Shown here: piece after piece, positions 48,935 to 59,845 of the stretch
Position numbering within the stretch: position 1 is the first letter of the stretch
Layout of the letters: every line of letters begins with the position of its first letter
Origin: Paragonimus skrjabini miyazakii
Lineage: Eukaryota; Platyhelminthes; Trematoda; Plagiorchiida; Troglotrematidae
Assembly: GCA_014338405.1 (NCBI GenBank)
Contig: JTDE01000754.1
Span: forward strand, 65,002-129,001
Length of the DNA: 64,000 nucleotides
Direction: 5' to 3'
The notes under the pieces: model-generated
What the model was told of the DNA's origin: nothing
The model's database searches: none
What the model saw: the letters and a program-made list of their open reading frames with translations, nothing else
Made by a program: the position numbers and the translations under genes

Positions 48935-49066
48935 TGGTCTAGTGCTTCTTTTCGATCGGAGCTGGCTGAGAAGTCTATCTGAATGCGAAGGTTGCGATCA
49001 TATGTGAGTGATGTTCAGCCTGAAATTAACCAAATTCTTGAATACTCATGAGTAATCAAAGGAGCG
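48935..49066 (+). repeat. Composite SINE tail, plus-strand partner of a fold-back
   Basis: Tail module only (TCTAGTGCTTCTTTTCGATC, then GATCATATGTGAGTGATG), followed by the head-start block CTGAAATTAACCAAATTC. It lies back to back with the minus-strand copy at 48640-48930. Confidence 0.7.
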
Positions 49067-51185
49067 TGAAAACTTAGACTGCCTGCAGAACGCCAAAACA
49101 CAGTGAAGCTGATACAATGTTTCACAAGAGGTTGTATTGAAACTAGTGTTGAATGCGACCACTGCAGGGATCAAACTTGAGTGTTGTTCAGTTGGAAAAT
49201 GTTAGATAAACAATGTTTCTGCTTTGCTAATCCGTCTGATTCTAGTCTAGCCAGTCAGACGTTTCATCTATGCATATGTAGTTCCTTTTACATAATATTT
49301 GGTGAATATCAAGATGAATGAAAAATACTGTTTGAAATCTCACGTGAACGGTTACCAGTTATGCAAGAAGGGGATATAAACAAGACGGCTAGCAAATCTA
49401 ATTCCTTTTACATAACCTAGGGTGAGTTACAACATCACATCATGTGACATATAATCAATTCAACCTGGAACATAACGGCATTTGTATGACTGTTAGAAAT
49501 AACTGGTTACAAAAAGATGAATTGATGTATGGATTGACTGCTTTGATAAGTAACGCTGACAAGAGCTTTCTGATGTGTTTTGTTTTGAATAATCCGCTAA
49601 CCACGAGGATGAAATTGTTTAATTCTGAGTAGGGCTGGTGTCATATGCAATTTTGTTCATTTCTACCAAAATAGTTTGAAAATAGATATAGCTGTCGTTT
49701 TGTTACATCAAATAGGCTCCACATGTTACCAAACTCTAACAATTTTGCGGTTTTTCAAAAAATGTCATCATGGCGTGAAGTATACCTTGATATTTTCAAT
49801 TCTATTTGGTTCACACTTGAAGAACCTTGAAGCGCACTTTACTGGAACCAATGGTTCAAGAAGTGCACACCTACGAACACGTAACAAAAATGTTTTGTAC
49901 TACTTACTCGTCATAAAGTATGCAAGCTAACAAGCACGGTCACCATTTCTTCAGAACTCAACAGATGTATGTGTCACGTTCGACGGGGAAGCGATATATT
50001 TTTGCCAGCAGGCTAGATGAGATTACACGTGATAACCATGTTTTATTGAAGCACTAGCCCTAAGTTTGGGCTAACCGGTATCGCAGATATCTGATTAACA
50101 ATGTCCACACTCCAGGACTTTCTCAACAAGAAATATTCATGAACATCTAAGTGTCCATCCACGCTGATACCAGGCACACTGTTAACTTAGTCACAAATAG
50201 GCAGAAAGAGCATTACAAAATTTGCGCTTCAAGGCGTTCACACACGCACACACATGTATAATTCTGTTCATCGTTGAAATCTGTCACAGCGGTAGATAAC
50301 TGGATGTTACCTTGTGTTCCGCCGTGTCATGAATGTTTTATTTTCAAATGGCGTTGTCGATTCACTAATGGCGTCTGGTCAAGCATAGTTTAGAATACTG
50401 CCTTTACAGGCTAGACCAGTTTCACTGTAATCATACGTTGTAAACGAGTGACATACAAAGTGAACTCGACATAACTTGTCCAAGAGATCGCCAGAAGATC
50501 CGTTAGTGTAAGCCGTGCAACTGTATCCGTAGTTACCCCTGCTAATAGACAAGCCCTCAACATAAGTGACCCATTCAATGTATATGTGATGTCAAAGCCG
50601 AAAATTCAGCCACAAACGGGCGCTTGGCTTCTTCGGAGGATCAGCATCAACTGGACCGATGTTGGTAGCTACAAACCAGATGCAACATTTTAAATGGATA
50701 ACCCACTTCTTACAGTTGGACTTTTTCTAAATGAACCTTCATTATATATTACGCCAGAGCTTACCGTAAGTCATAGCAACAGTTCGGAGAGAAACACTTT
50801 TTCGACCTTGGTGATGTTGATTGTGGTGTCACGTCAGTATATTTACAACGCCTTGTGAACAACGTAAAAGATTCGTCCAGCTATCAGTGATACCATTTCC
50901 TGAACTAACCACATTTCTGCAATCCTTAAGGCAGAATAAGTAGGTGCCTCATGGCTGGTGTTTTTAAACATTCTATCTCATTTTTAAAAGCGATGCCAGA
51001 AAACCATGTGACAACCATAGATGCATTAGTCTTTTCTCTGTTTTATCCGTGGTGTTCACGGCTCTCAAAATGTGACCAATTCCACAACATAGAAATATTC
51101 ACACAAGAAAAGAACACGCACGTTTTTAGCCATGCCTCCGGTTTACTGATCATAGATTTACCTGGAGACAGGCATTGAAATATCG
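49067..51185. other. Intron or upstream sequence, nothing recognised
   Basis: AT-rich DNA. Open frames at 49444-49930 and 50951-51178 on the plus strand have no domain content. Confidence 0.4.
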
Positions 51186-51189
51186 AGCT

Positions 51190-51420
51190 TTGTTTTCTCC
51201 GGCCAAGGCTGCAGTATGTTTAGACCTAAAGACAGCATTTGACTAAGTTGCTCGGTTGGCACTCTGTGGCTGTCTTCAGGAGATGACATGGTAATAGACT
51301 GTGAAAACCTTGACCGCTCCGCTGAACATGATTGGTAAGTGTCGTCTACTTAGTTAGAGTGTTCGAGACCATTCATACTTATGGTTGGAGAAGCCCTTTG
51401 ACATGACAGCGTGTAGTAGT
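51190..51420 (+). mobile_element. Probable LINE reverse-transcriptase scrap
   Basis: One frame reads AKAAVCLDLKTAFD, then a stop and VARLALCGCLQ, then more stops. This fits RT motif A of the RTE-like elements (VFLDLKxAFDSVDRxxLxxCL). The segment is short and heavily decayed, with no other RT motifs. I rate it plausible only. Confidence 0.4.
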
Positions 51421-52190
51421 CAGTGGCCAGCCTGCATCCACGAACTTGTTGATTCTTCTTTTCCATGAAACTTAATTATTCTTATCGTTTAGCTTTCTTC
51501 TGTTCTTTTCCTTCGCAATAAATTTACACTTATTCGGTATTCTAGAACTTCTTGGGTCCGGGCCATTGCATCCACGAGTACGGTTCGAAGATCAAACTTG
51601 TAATCAGTGTTATGTTGAGAATTATATAATGTGACCAGTCCATTGCACTTAATGGAGAGATCTTAATAACCGGATCACTACTTCTGGTCTATGCAGGAGT
51701 TGTAGGAAAATGACTGAGTAACCCAGGGAGTCTTCATTGACTATTGTTGTTATGTGATTATTTGGTTGCGCTCTATATAAAAGGTTAATGTTGAACATAA
51801 CCACATCAGTAGCAGTACAACTGTAGGCCAAATGTGCAAATGAATTATGTAAACAGAAGTGAACAAAAACACTACACTTGTCTGTAGTTGTAAAGGTTTT
51901 GCTAGTGTAGAATATATGCCGATTTTATTACAGTCTCTCGTTCCGAGGCGCACATAACCAGCATTCATCAGCCTGCCTAGCAAACTGTAGTAACTCTGCG
52001 TGTTAAGACGGTCAGGACTGTTATAGTACACAACCTTACAAACATGTGGCTTCTTTTAAATGTCAGCAACAGCACTGGACAATGTGTTGTGCACCAGATG
52101 TGACGTCTGCGTCCGGAGTACAAGGTATAACAAACCCAAACTGTATTTTTCCTACCTCGAGTATCGTTCACGAACTTGCGGGTTTTCAGA
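51421..52190. other. Intron or upstream sequence, nothing recognised
   Basis: Short overlapping open frames on both strands; none has a recognisable domain. The minus-strand frame ending near 52246 runs into the SINE. Confidence 0.4.
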
Positions 52191-52197
52191 TCATATA

Positions 52198-52650
52198 TTT
52201 CAATTGGAACATCACCCACAATTGATCGCAGCTGTCGCATTCCCATAGACTATCCGGTCGACCCCTTTCGAAAAGAAGCACTAGACTCGAGTTTCGCTCT
52301 CATTAGAGCTCGTCAGTAGTGCATATCATCGTCACTGCCGGGACTTGAACCACGGCCACGCTGTTCATGAGACAACCATGTTTACCACTGTGCCATTAAC
52401 CTCACATTAGGCACGACAGAATTATCATATGTGAACGCTCAACCACTTTCGCTTGTGAGTAATGATCAGGTTGCCCAATCGTCTCGAAATGGAGACACAG
52501 TAACTGTCCTGTTAACTCTAATCGATAACCCCGCGATTAGGACTTCCTAGACAGGTCGAAATCTCCGATCTCACTAAACCTGCTAGGCAATAATTTAGAT
52601 TACTGATGAGTAGTCGGGGATCTGGTTTATTTCAATTTCAACATCATTCA
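52198..52650 (-). repeat. Composite SINE, longest minus-strand copy
   Basis: This is the best-preserved copy and defines the family at about 450 bases. On the minus strand it runs from a head starting GATGAATGATGTTGAAATTG, through TAATCTAAATTATTGCCTAG, to a GTTAACAGGACAGTTACTG block. It then has a tRNA-like core with a consensus A box TGGCACAGTGGT (52384-52395) and a perfect B box GGTTCAAGTCC (52341-52351). The tail runs to GATCAATTGTGGGTGATG. The good match to Pol III box consensus suggests a recently active family. Confidence 0.85.
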
Positions 52651-52667
52651 TCAATCACCCATCGATT

Positions 52668-52730
52668 AACTGTGGATGATGTTCAAAATTAAATAAACCA
52701 AATCCCCAACTACTCATCAGTAGACTATAT
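52668..52730 (+). repeat. Composite SINE head-start module, inverted
   Basis: A short plus-strand block (GGATGATGTTCAAAATTAAA then TAAACCAAATCCCCAACTAC) equals the start of the head module. It lies in inverted orientation just beyond the end of the minus-strand copy at 52198-52650. Confidence 0.7.
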
Positions 52731-55700
52731 ATTGACAGTCTGTGGTACTGTTAGCACAATCAATTCAGTTGTCAGGGGGTAACTGGCGGAAACAACAGTT
52801 ATCAAATTCTGAGGACCAGTGTGCAACGTCCGTACCAGTGGGCCAGATCACAGATCCGACTGCACATACATACTGCAAAGATGCGTTTAGTAAACATTTG
52901 AAACTATCTCAACAAACATGTTATGACAGTACATGCTGAGTTGGTTTGCTAACCCTGCTCACTAAAGGGTTTGTTGAAAGTAGATGTAAGCAGACCAACA
53001 AAATAACATCGACATTACATGCAACGTGCAGTGTGATCTTTGTAACCACCCGAAAATAAAACTCTTAAGTCTGTTGACCGAGGATAATGTAGTCAATTCC
53101 TATTAGCAGCTGAGGTTGTGAACAAAGTTTTATTTTTTGGACTGTATACAAGTCCGATATAAAGCCAAAATGGTTAGTAACCACGGTGCATAATTAAAAC
53201 CCCGTTCGAAAACTCCCCATCCAATCAGTAGAGTTGTAAGTGTAGTGGTACATATCTGGGCTAATCAATTGAGTAGAACTGATGCCGTGCAACATCCTGT
53301 TCATTGTTTCAACCGAGTATTTTTGTGATTTTGACACAGATAGTTGAACAATCCATTCCATTTGCAACACTCTATTCACCCTATGATGAAGAATCAAAAT
53401 ATTACTTCCCATTAATATTCTGGTTATTTCCAATCAGATAGGAATTGTTACGTTTTATTGGCATGTCATTTCGCACACGACACGTCGAATCAGTGCGTCC
53501 ATACCATAATGGTTTGATGAAACCCCCATCACATCAATGTTTTTGAAAAATGCATGCACTTAGTGAATAAGAGGTATCTAAATATATCCATGAAAAATAC
53601 CTCCGGAGACGCGGTCATGTCATACTGTCGCAGCACCTCAAGCGCACACCTATGCCGGCAGTTTGTGCGTTTTCCAGAGGAGTTTAAAATAATCGTTAGA
53701 ACTCAGTAACTGAAGGAATAAGTCATGTCGAGACTGCTGGAATTTGTACGACTCCCTTGGATTCATAAATACAAACAATGTCACAAATGCAGTGAGTCAT
53801 TCGAATTTATCGAGCACGCAAAAAGGCAGAAATAAAAACTAGGGGTGCTCAATGTGTTACTACCATGTTAACTGCGTGAAGGAATCTGCCATAAAAGTCA
53901 TCCGAAACACAGTTGTTTATTATATATGACAGCGATTATCGATCCAGAGGGATAGGCCTGCGTCTTAATTTGAAGGTTGGTAGTCGTGAAAAATTGATTC
54001 AATGATCAGATTTGGTTCTTTTCATGTGTCACAGGTAACAATTAAAAGTGATGACTATGTTGATACAATTTACTAACACCTTGCCTGTTGTGTCCAGGCA
54101 AAACGCTGGTCTGAAGTAGAGAGTGACAAACTTATACACACGTGCCGTAGATCTGACATAATCGTACAGAAGTATTGCATACTGGTTACCATCGAATAAC
54201 ATTTAATTTCGCTAGACGAACCAACCGGTATCCTGTTCTTAAAAAGTTGAGTTTTGTGTTCTAAATGTAACACCCGAAATAGTTTATCGATTGACAATGC
54301 GGCGGGTAGAGAAATCGTTTAAAAAAGTTCATTACTGTCATAGTAGGCACACAGATATACGTGAATATTTTTTTACGAACCTTGGATGATTATAATGATT
54401 GATTGTCTCGGATTAGAGTTTTATGATTCACATAGCTAACAAAAAAACATGACTTAGAGACCAAGGATGGTATGTTAACTCATCCACATATGTGTATATC
54501 ATAGACTCATGAAAGTTACGGGAATTTGTTAAGCAAGACGCAGTGTGATAAGGATGCTTCCAGTTAGTGAGTTTCGACTATTCTCTTCCAACACCGAGGC
54601 TTAACAAAACGGTCGACAATGTTATTGGTGTTGATAGATTTGCCTAACAAGGTAGTTGTGTTTGACAACGCGTCAGACAACCTTCGTTTGAAATTTTTAA
54701 GTAAGTTTATTTGGGGTAGAAAGCTCTATATTTACGAAATCATTCAAGATAACTTAATCTCACAAACCTTACCCAGTATGCTCAAAGTGCTCAACGAAAA
54801 CAATTCAATGTATGAACAAATGACTTACTTCAAGAAGCTCTCGACAACGTTTTGTATTGTGCGTTTCCATTTCTTTGCAGTGATCAACCATCTGAAAAGA
54901 AGTCAAAAATACATAAGATATCGATTTCATGGAACGTTAAAATTACTTTGAACTTTTCCTCTATTTTCATACATTTTTCACAGGAAGACTGAAACAAGTA
55001 TTGTGGTCTCGTTTTAGTTAACCAGTAAGCGAGTAACATGCTCAATTTTAAACAGTTGGATATGACGCAAAAATTTGACATTACAACCAACAAGATGATA
55101 TTGTCCCACATTCAACAGAAGTGGAGCGAAGCTCGCATTTTTTGAGGGATGTCGCATTGAATTATTAGTTTCTTACAATCCATCCCCACGAAAAGCCTCA
55201 GGAAATCTAAACGAATATCCGCAAAACTTCACATGTTTAACCATATTCTGTACCTTCTTTCATGATTCATCACACTTAAGAAAGATCATTGGGAAAGGTT
55301 TGCTGCAATCTGTTAAACTACTTGAAATTTAGCACCACAAGATCAGGCGAATTGTTTGGATGACATATCGACAGGTGTTAAACGTTCGGGGTGTTGACTG
55401 TCTTGCATCAGATCTTTCTGCGATTACGGTAAGTGACTCAGGAGTGCATCGATAAGACATATGTAATTCTCTATTCTGACCTGTTACTTGTGTACGCTGA
55501 CACTTGTGTTGTGTCAGGATTATGCGTGCACGTTTATCAGCCATAATCGTGAACACGTAGGATGAAAACCGAACTTGTACAGTTTAAAACATTGATATAC
55601 CGACGATCCGATAGGACTATGCTACTTTAAACGGCAAAGTATTAGCGGACGTAACACAAACGTTTCGATATAAAACTGCAGTAAAAAATCGATCTTCCTA

Positions 55701-56408
55701 TACTATCCCAGAGCTTTCAAGAGGTCCTGATCAATAGCACATTGGCTGGAGTGTATTGGTCCGCTGGTTCTGCTGAAACCATCTAAAAGATTGTATCTTA
55801 AACATTTTCACATCAGGATTAACAGGTGGAGATGAGCGGAATTTTTAAGCTTTGTTGTCAAAATGTGAGAATTTCCCATTTCCTGCCTATATATTCTTAA
55901 TACTTAATAAATTGAACACTCGGAAAACAACAAACAGATGTACATCCGATATGCCGATTCGACGCAAGAATTTTTCTCACATTAGAATCGCACAGAGTTT
56001 GTAGCAAATAATCAGGCCGTCTTAATGTAGACAGCTGGCTTTCAAGGCATCTCACAGAACAGAAGCTGATGACATCAAACGAACGTGATGTACCCCTATT
56101 ATTGGTACGATTAAGCTTTCCAAGATCTGTTTTGGTCGGTAGGTTGGTGGAGTGGCATGTAAACTTTAGGAGGTACTTACAGTTCGTTATATGTATATGT
56201 GATTATTTCAGTACGCCAATTTTTGTCGTGTTTTAAGAAATGTTTTTCTATGCAAACACTTAATGAGTACTTGCTCAGACAAGAAAAGGATAGTGTGCAT
56301 ATGAGAAACAGATCTCATGGTGAACCTTAGCGCGTGTTATATGACTTGAAACAGTTGAGAAAGTCAAGGAATTTATGAACAAAATGTTTTTGTTCATCAT
56401 CTGTTTAC

Positions 56409-56490
56409 CTTCAGCCGTTGAGTTAGGTACTAATTTCAAGTGATTGTCTTTGATGCCAGGTACGTTGCAGAAGTGTACGTGCTTTGTTTG
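56409..56490 (-). CDS. Weak candidate exon
   Basis: The acceptor is ATATTTCTTGTCAG|CAA and the donor GAAG|GTAAAC. The single open frame has 27 codons and includes CNVPGIKDNHLKLVPNS. I do not recognise the peptide. It could be an amino-terminal exon of the RhoGAP gene, but its phase does not match the neighbouring candidates. Chance is a real possibility in this much DNA. Confidence 0.2.
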
Positions 56491-57819
56491 CTGACAAGAA
56501 ATATTGAAGGATGATTTCGACTAGGAAATCGTCAAAGCGATTCCAGAATAAGGATGAGTCAACTGACTGGATCCACATGCCGGAAAAACCGACTAATTTG
56601 ATTCGTACTTGTTTGAACCTAATCAACATTCATAATGTTGTTCTCACTAAATTCCGACGGCTTGTTCGACTATGGTAAACACACTAAGGACACACTTTAT
56701 TGATCGATGCCTCATATTCCTGTTTCCGAACCGAGTCGACTGAGTAGTTTCGACACGCACCCGCTGATATTTGTCATACTACTGTGGCTGCCTATTGATC
56801 TGATCTGTTGAATTTAATTCATTTTGTGCAACATAAAAATGATAACTTCTGAATGATACATGTGAAATTACGAACTTTGCCTACACCTAGCGTTTTTCGA
56901 TGGAATTCGATCAGTGAGGTTCTTGCCATCGATCATGAACAGAATAAACCGTTTGCACACAGGCTGACTGTCAAAATGTTTCCTTCATATTTATCAGGGC
57001 AGGCCGTTTTTTAAAACTGTGCATGATGGTTCAGATTGGAACAACTGAACACAGAATATCACGTAACCATTTCGCTAAAAGCATTCATAGTACTATAGTA
57101 GTAATTCCAGGTGGATATTTTTATTAACCCCGACAATATCACCAATATAACACACTACTCCAAAAACGTCCATTTAGATCAGACGTTTCACACTCTAATG
57201 ACGTACACCAGTTAATGATCAGGACTGATTCGGCAGTGAGTGACAGTCGTAATATAACAATGCAGTTCTCGGAATTAATGTGATTTGTTTTAAATGGTCA
57301 AAAAAAGCACTTAATCATTCACTGTTCAGTTCAGATTAATTGCCGGACACATCAAAAAGAAACCACCCAATTATGTCGATCAATCTTATCCAGTGATCTC
57401 TAATATATGGGCTAGTAAATTAGTGAATACAGTCGTAATAATCCAACAGGACCGGATTGTGGTCACATAGCCAGAACTGATAGGAAGTCACGAAAAATAT
57501 ATTCTATTACTCTACTGTCCAGAGAAACAAATGTTATTTCACTGGAACCGAAGAAAAAAAGTTATCTTTGTGAGGGCATCATGGAAATGGTCCTGATAAC
57601 AACCATTCAATATCCTGACGACTGCGGTAACATATATTATGGAAAACGAAAAAATAACTTTGTAAAACACAGACCAAGGGGCGTCTGTCACAGCGTCTAC
57701 ATCAACCAGTAAAGAATCGATGTCGTCTATTACTAGGCAAACAGAAGGTATTCAGTCAAACGGATCACACCTTTCCGTGTGACTGTAAAATGCAACCAAG
57801 TAAATTTTCTCGAGCTTAC

Positions 57820-57918
57820 AGACGTTTCAATGATCTTTGGTCACTACTAGTCTCCACCGCATTAAAATGGTATGTCATAGACTCGAATTTTCCGCCTGAC
57901 CAAACAGGCACTACAAGA
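57820..57918 (-). CDS. Weak candidate exon
   Basis: The acceptor is CCGTGATTTTCAG and the donor CGTCT|GTAAGC. Only one frame is open (33 residues, including VVPVWSGGKFESMTYHFNAV). No family match is seen and the phases do not fit its neighbours. A plus-strand open frame covers the same region, so the coding strand itself is uncertain. Confidence 0.2.
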
Positions 57919-59780
57919 CTGAAAATCACGGGTTTTCGGATGATAGCTATTTTTTGTTCCAGTGCACATGTTTGCAGGTGGAAAAAGCCGACTCGTCTTC
58001 CGGAGACCATATTATTAGCTTTTACCTGGGTCACCGTCAAACTTGGGCAGCAATTTCCGGGACTAAATCTAAATGGAGTTTGTAGGAAATTCATTGCGCA
58101 CACCCAATGAATAGGCAACATTCCGGGCACATCATCGAGTACGTAACAAGAGACAGGAGGTTGTCAGACGAACGCCATGGGTCACATATTGAATTGAAGG
58201 CATAAGAGAAAAAATAACATTGCCAAAAGCTAATCAGCTGTTATTATTGTAAGCACTATATGATTGTGGTAGTTAACGGGTTTTTCGGGACATAGACAAA
58301 GGCGTATATTGCTGCCGTCTAACCATACTGCAACAACCGTGGCTTATCAGTTGCGTAACCAATTTTCGATGTCTGTCTGGGGGATCCATTTAGTGATGAC
58401 GGGCGGTTGATGATGCCAGCGGTTTGTATGTTGTTTGTTGTGTGCACACGTATGTGTTTGTTTGTACGTGCTCCACATACTTCTTCATACACATGATTGG
58501 ATGTGTTCAGAGATGCGAAACTTTAGCGACCACTGCATCACGCTCGGCTTGGTTGACAGGAAAACTGAACTAAAACCGGTAAATTAATTTCAGTTTGATG
58601 AGCGTTGGGTTTATGAGGTAGAATGGGAATCCAGCTCGCAGTCAAGTTAACGTGTCATTTGCAACAGTGTACGTCTGTAGTACAGTGGCTCTCAATCCTC
58701 ATCATAGATGCATGCTGAAGTTGCTTCTATTGTATTGCAGTTGTGAAGTGGCCTACAGCTCAAGCGCCAGGGTCGCAACTCGATCAGGGAGGTTTGCATT
58801 TGAAAACTTTTCGTGACCAGCGACTACGGATACCTGATGTCTAGCATAACTCGATCATTTACGTGTTGTTCACTTAGGATCGTATTCTGGATTCAAATCC
58901 TTTAAGCTCTGCTAAACAGAGTTGTGTTGAATACTGCTTTCTCATGCCATGAAGCGAATTTGTTGGTATTATTTCTGCCACCGCCTCGTTACATTTATTT
59001 CAAGGTTATGGGTAGACAGTCAATCATTTCTTGACGATTCTCATAAGCGTCGTTAATCTGACTACTGTAAGCTTAAACGGTACACGTTTAACGCCAAACA
59101 AAAACAGATCACAAAAGCAACTTTTTGGCAGTTTTCAAGGAAACTAAACTTCAATTTCGGTTCATATCCTGTCCACCAACAGATCCTGATGGTTTTATCC
59201 ATATGTGAAGAGAGTTCGGTCTGTAGTAACACAGTGTTAATAGGTAGCCGTCCATGGACGATCTTTCCGAAGTATATTCGCAGTTTCTGGACCTACTAAA
59301 ATTAGTCGTACTTCGTTATCATCAGCCAGTACTATTACTAGTTATCCTACACTGATCGATAAAAAAAGCCAATGGGAACTCAGGAAAACATTTTTAGGGG
59401 GCCAAGGTTATCAAAAAGCCAAACAAGTAACTGTGACCTTATCTTGAAGTAAAACCGATATATGATTATATAATTTTTACTATTCCGATGACAATAGCAT
59501 CGTCACATACGATCCACCTGAACAAGACAAAATAAAATTCTTTGAGAAAAAATCTTGGAAAATCAATGATGAAGCGGTTAACCACTTAATAAAGTACATA
59601 TGTTTTATTGACCAAATATTAGTTAACAACAATATCAACTCACCATACGAGCCAACATGAGCGTTTGTTGTTTCATTGGTGCTCCATTCTAAGGACAGAT
59701 TTGTAGAATACAGAATACAATTAGCCAAAAATAGTAAATGGTTAATTGTAGTATCAAAATGGGATAAGCATACACCTTAC

Positions 59781-59845
59781 CACTGTTGTCACGCTGGCTT
59801 CCAAAGCTTGAAATTGTTTCACTATCGCCCGACAAGCTTCGTTCT
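59781..59845 (-). CDS. Candidate amino-terminal exon of the RhoGAP gene
   Basis: An excellent acceptor (a long CT-rich tract ending TTTTCACAG) and a good donor (GTG|GTAAGG) bracket one open frame, NEACRAIVKQFQALEASVTT plus V. This is an amphipathic helix of the kind found before or at the start of an F-BAR domain. It ends in phase 0, compatible with the exon at 42289. Family members need a further helix (about 40-60 residues) between these two, so at least one exon is still missing. Start is 59845, or 59843 if the second AG is used. Placement in this gene is an inference from strand and position. Confidence 0.42.

Larger units (their letters stand above)
52731..59780. other. Upstream intron sequence with weak candidate exons
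   Basis: Mostly AT-rich DNA without recognisable genes. Two weak minus-strand exon candidates (56409-56490, 57820-57918) are listed separately. Open frames such as 54619-54951 (+, 110 codons) show no domain. Confidence 0.35.

Noticed and set aside
58740..58800. tRNA-like string with a possible B box
   Set aside because: No A box at the right spacing and no second copy.
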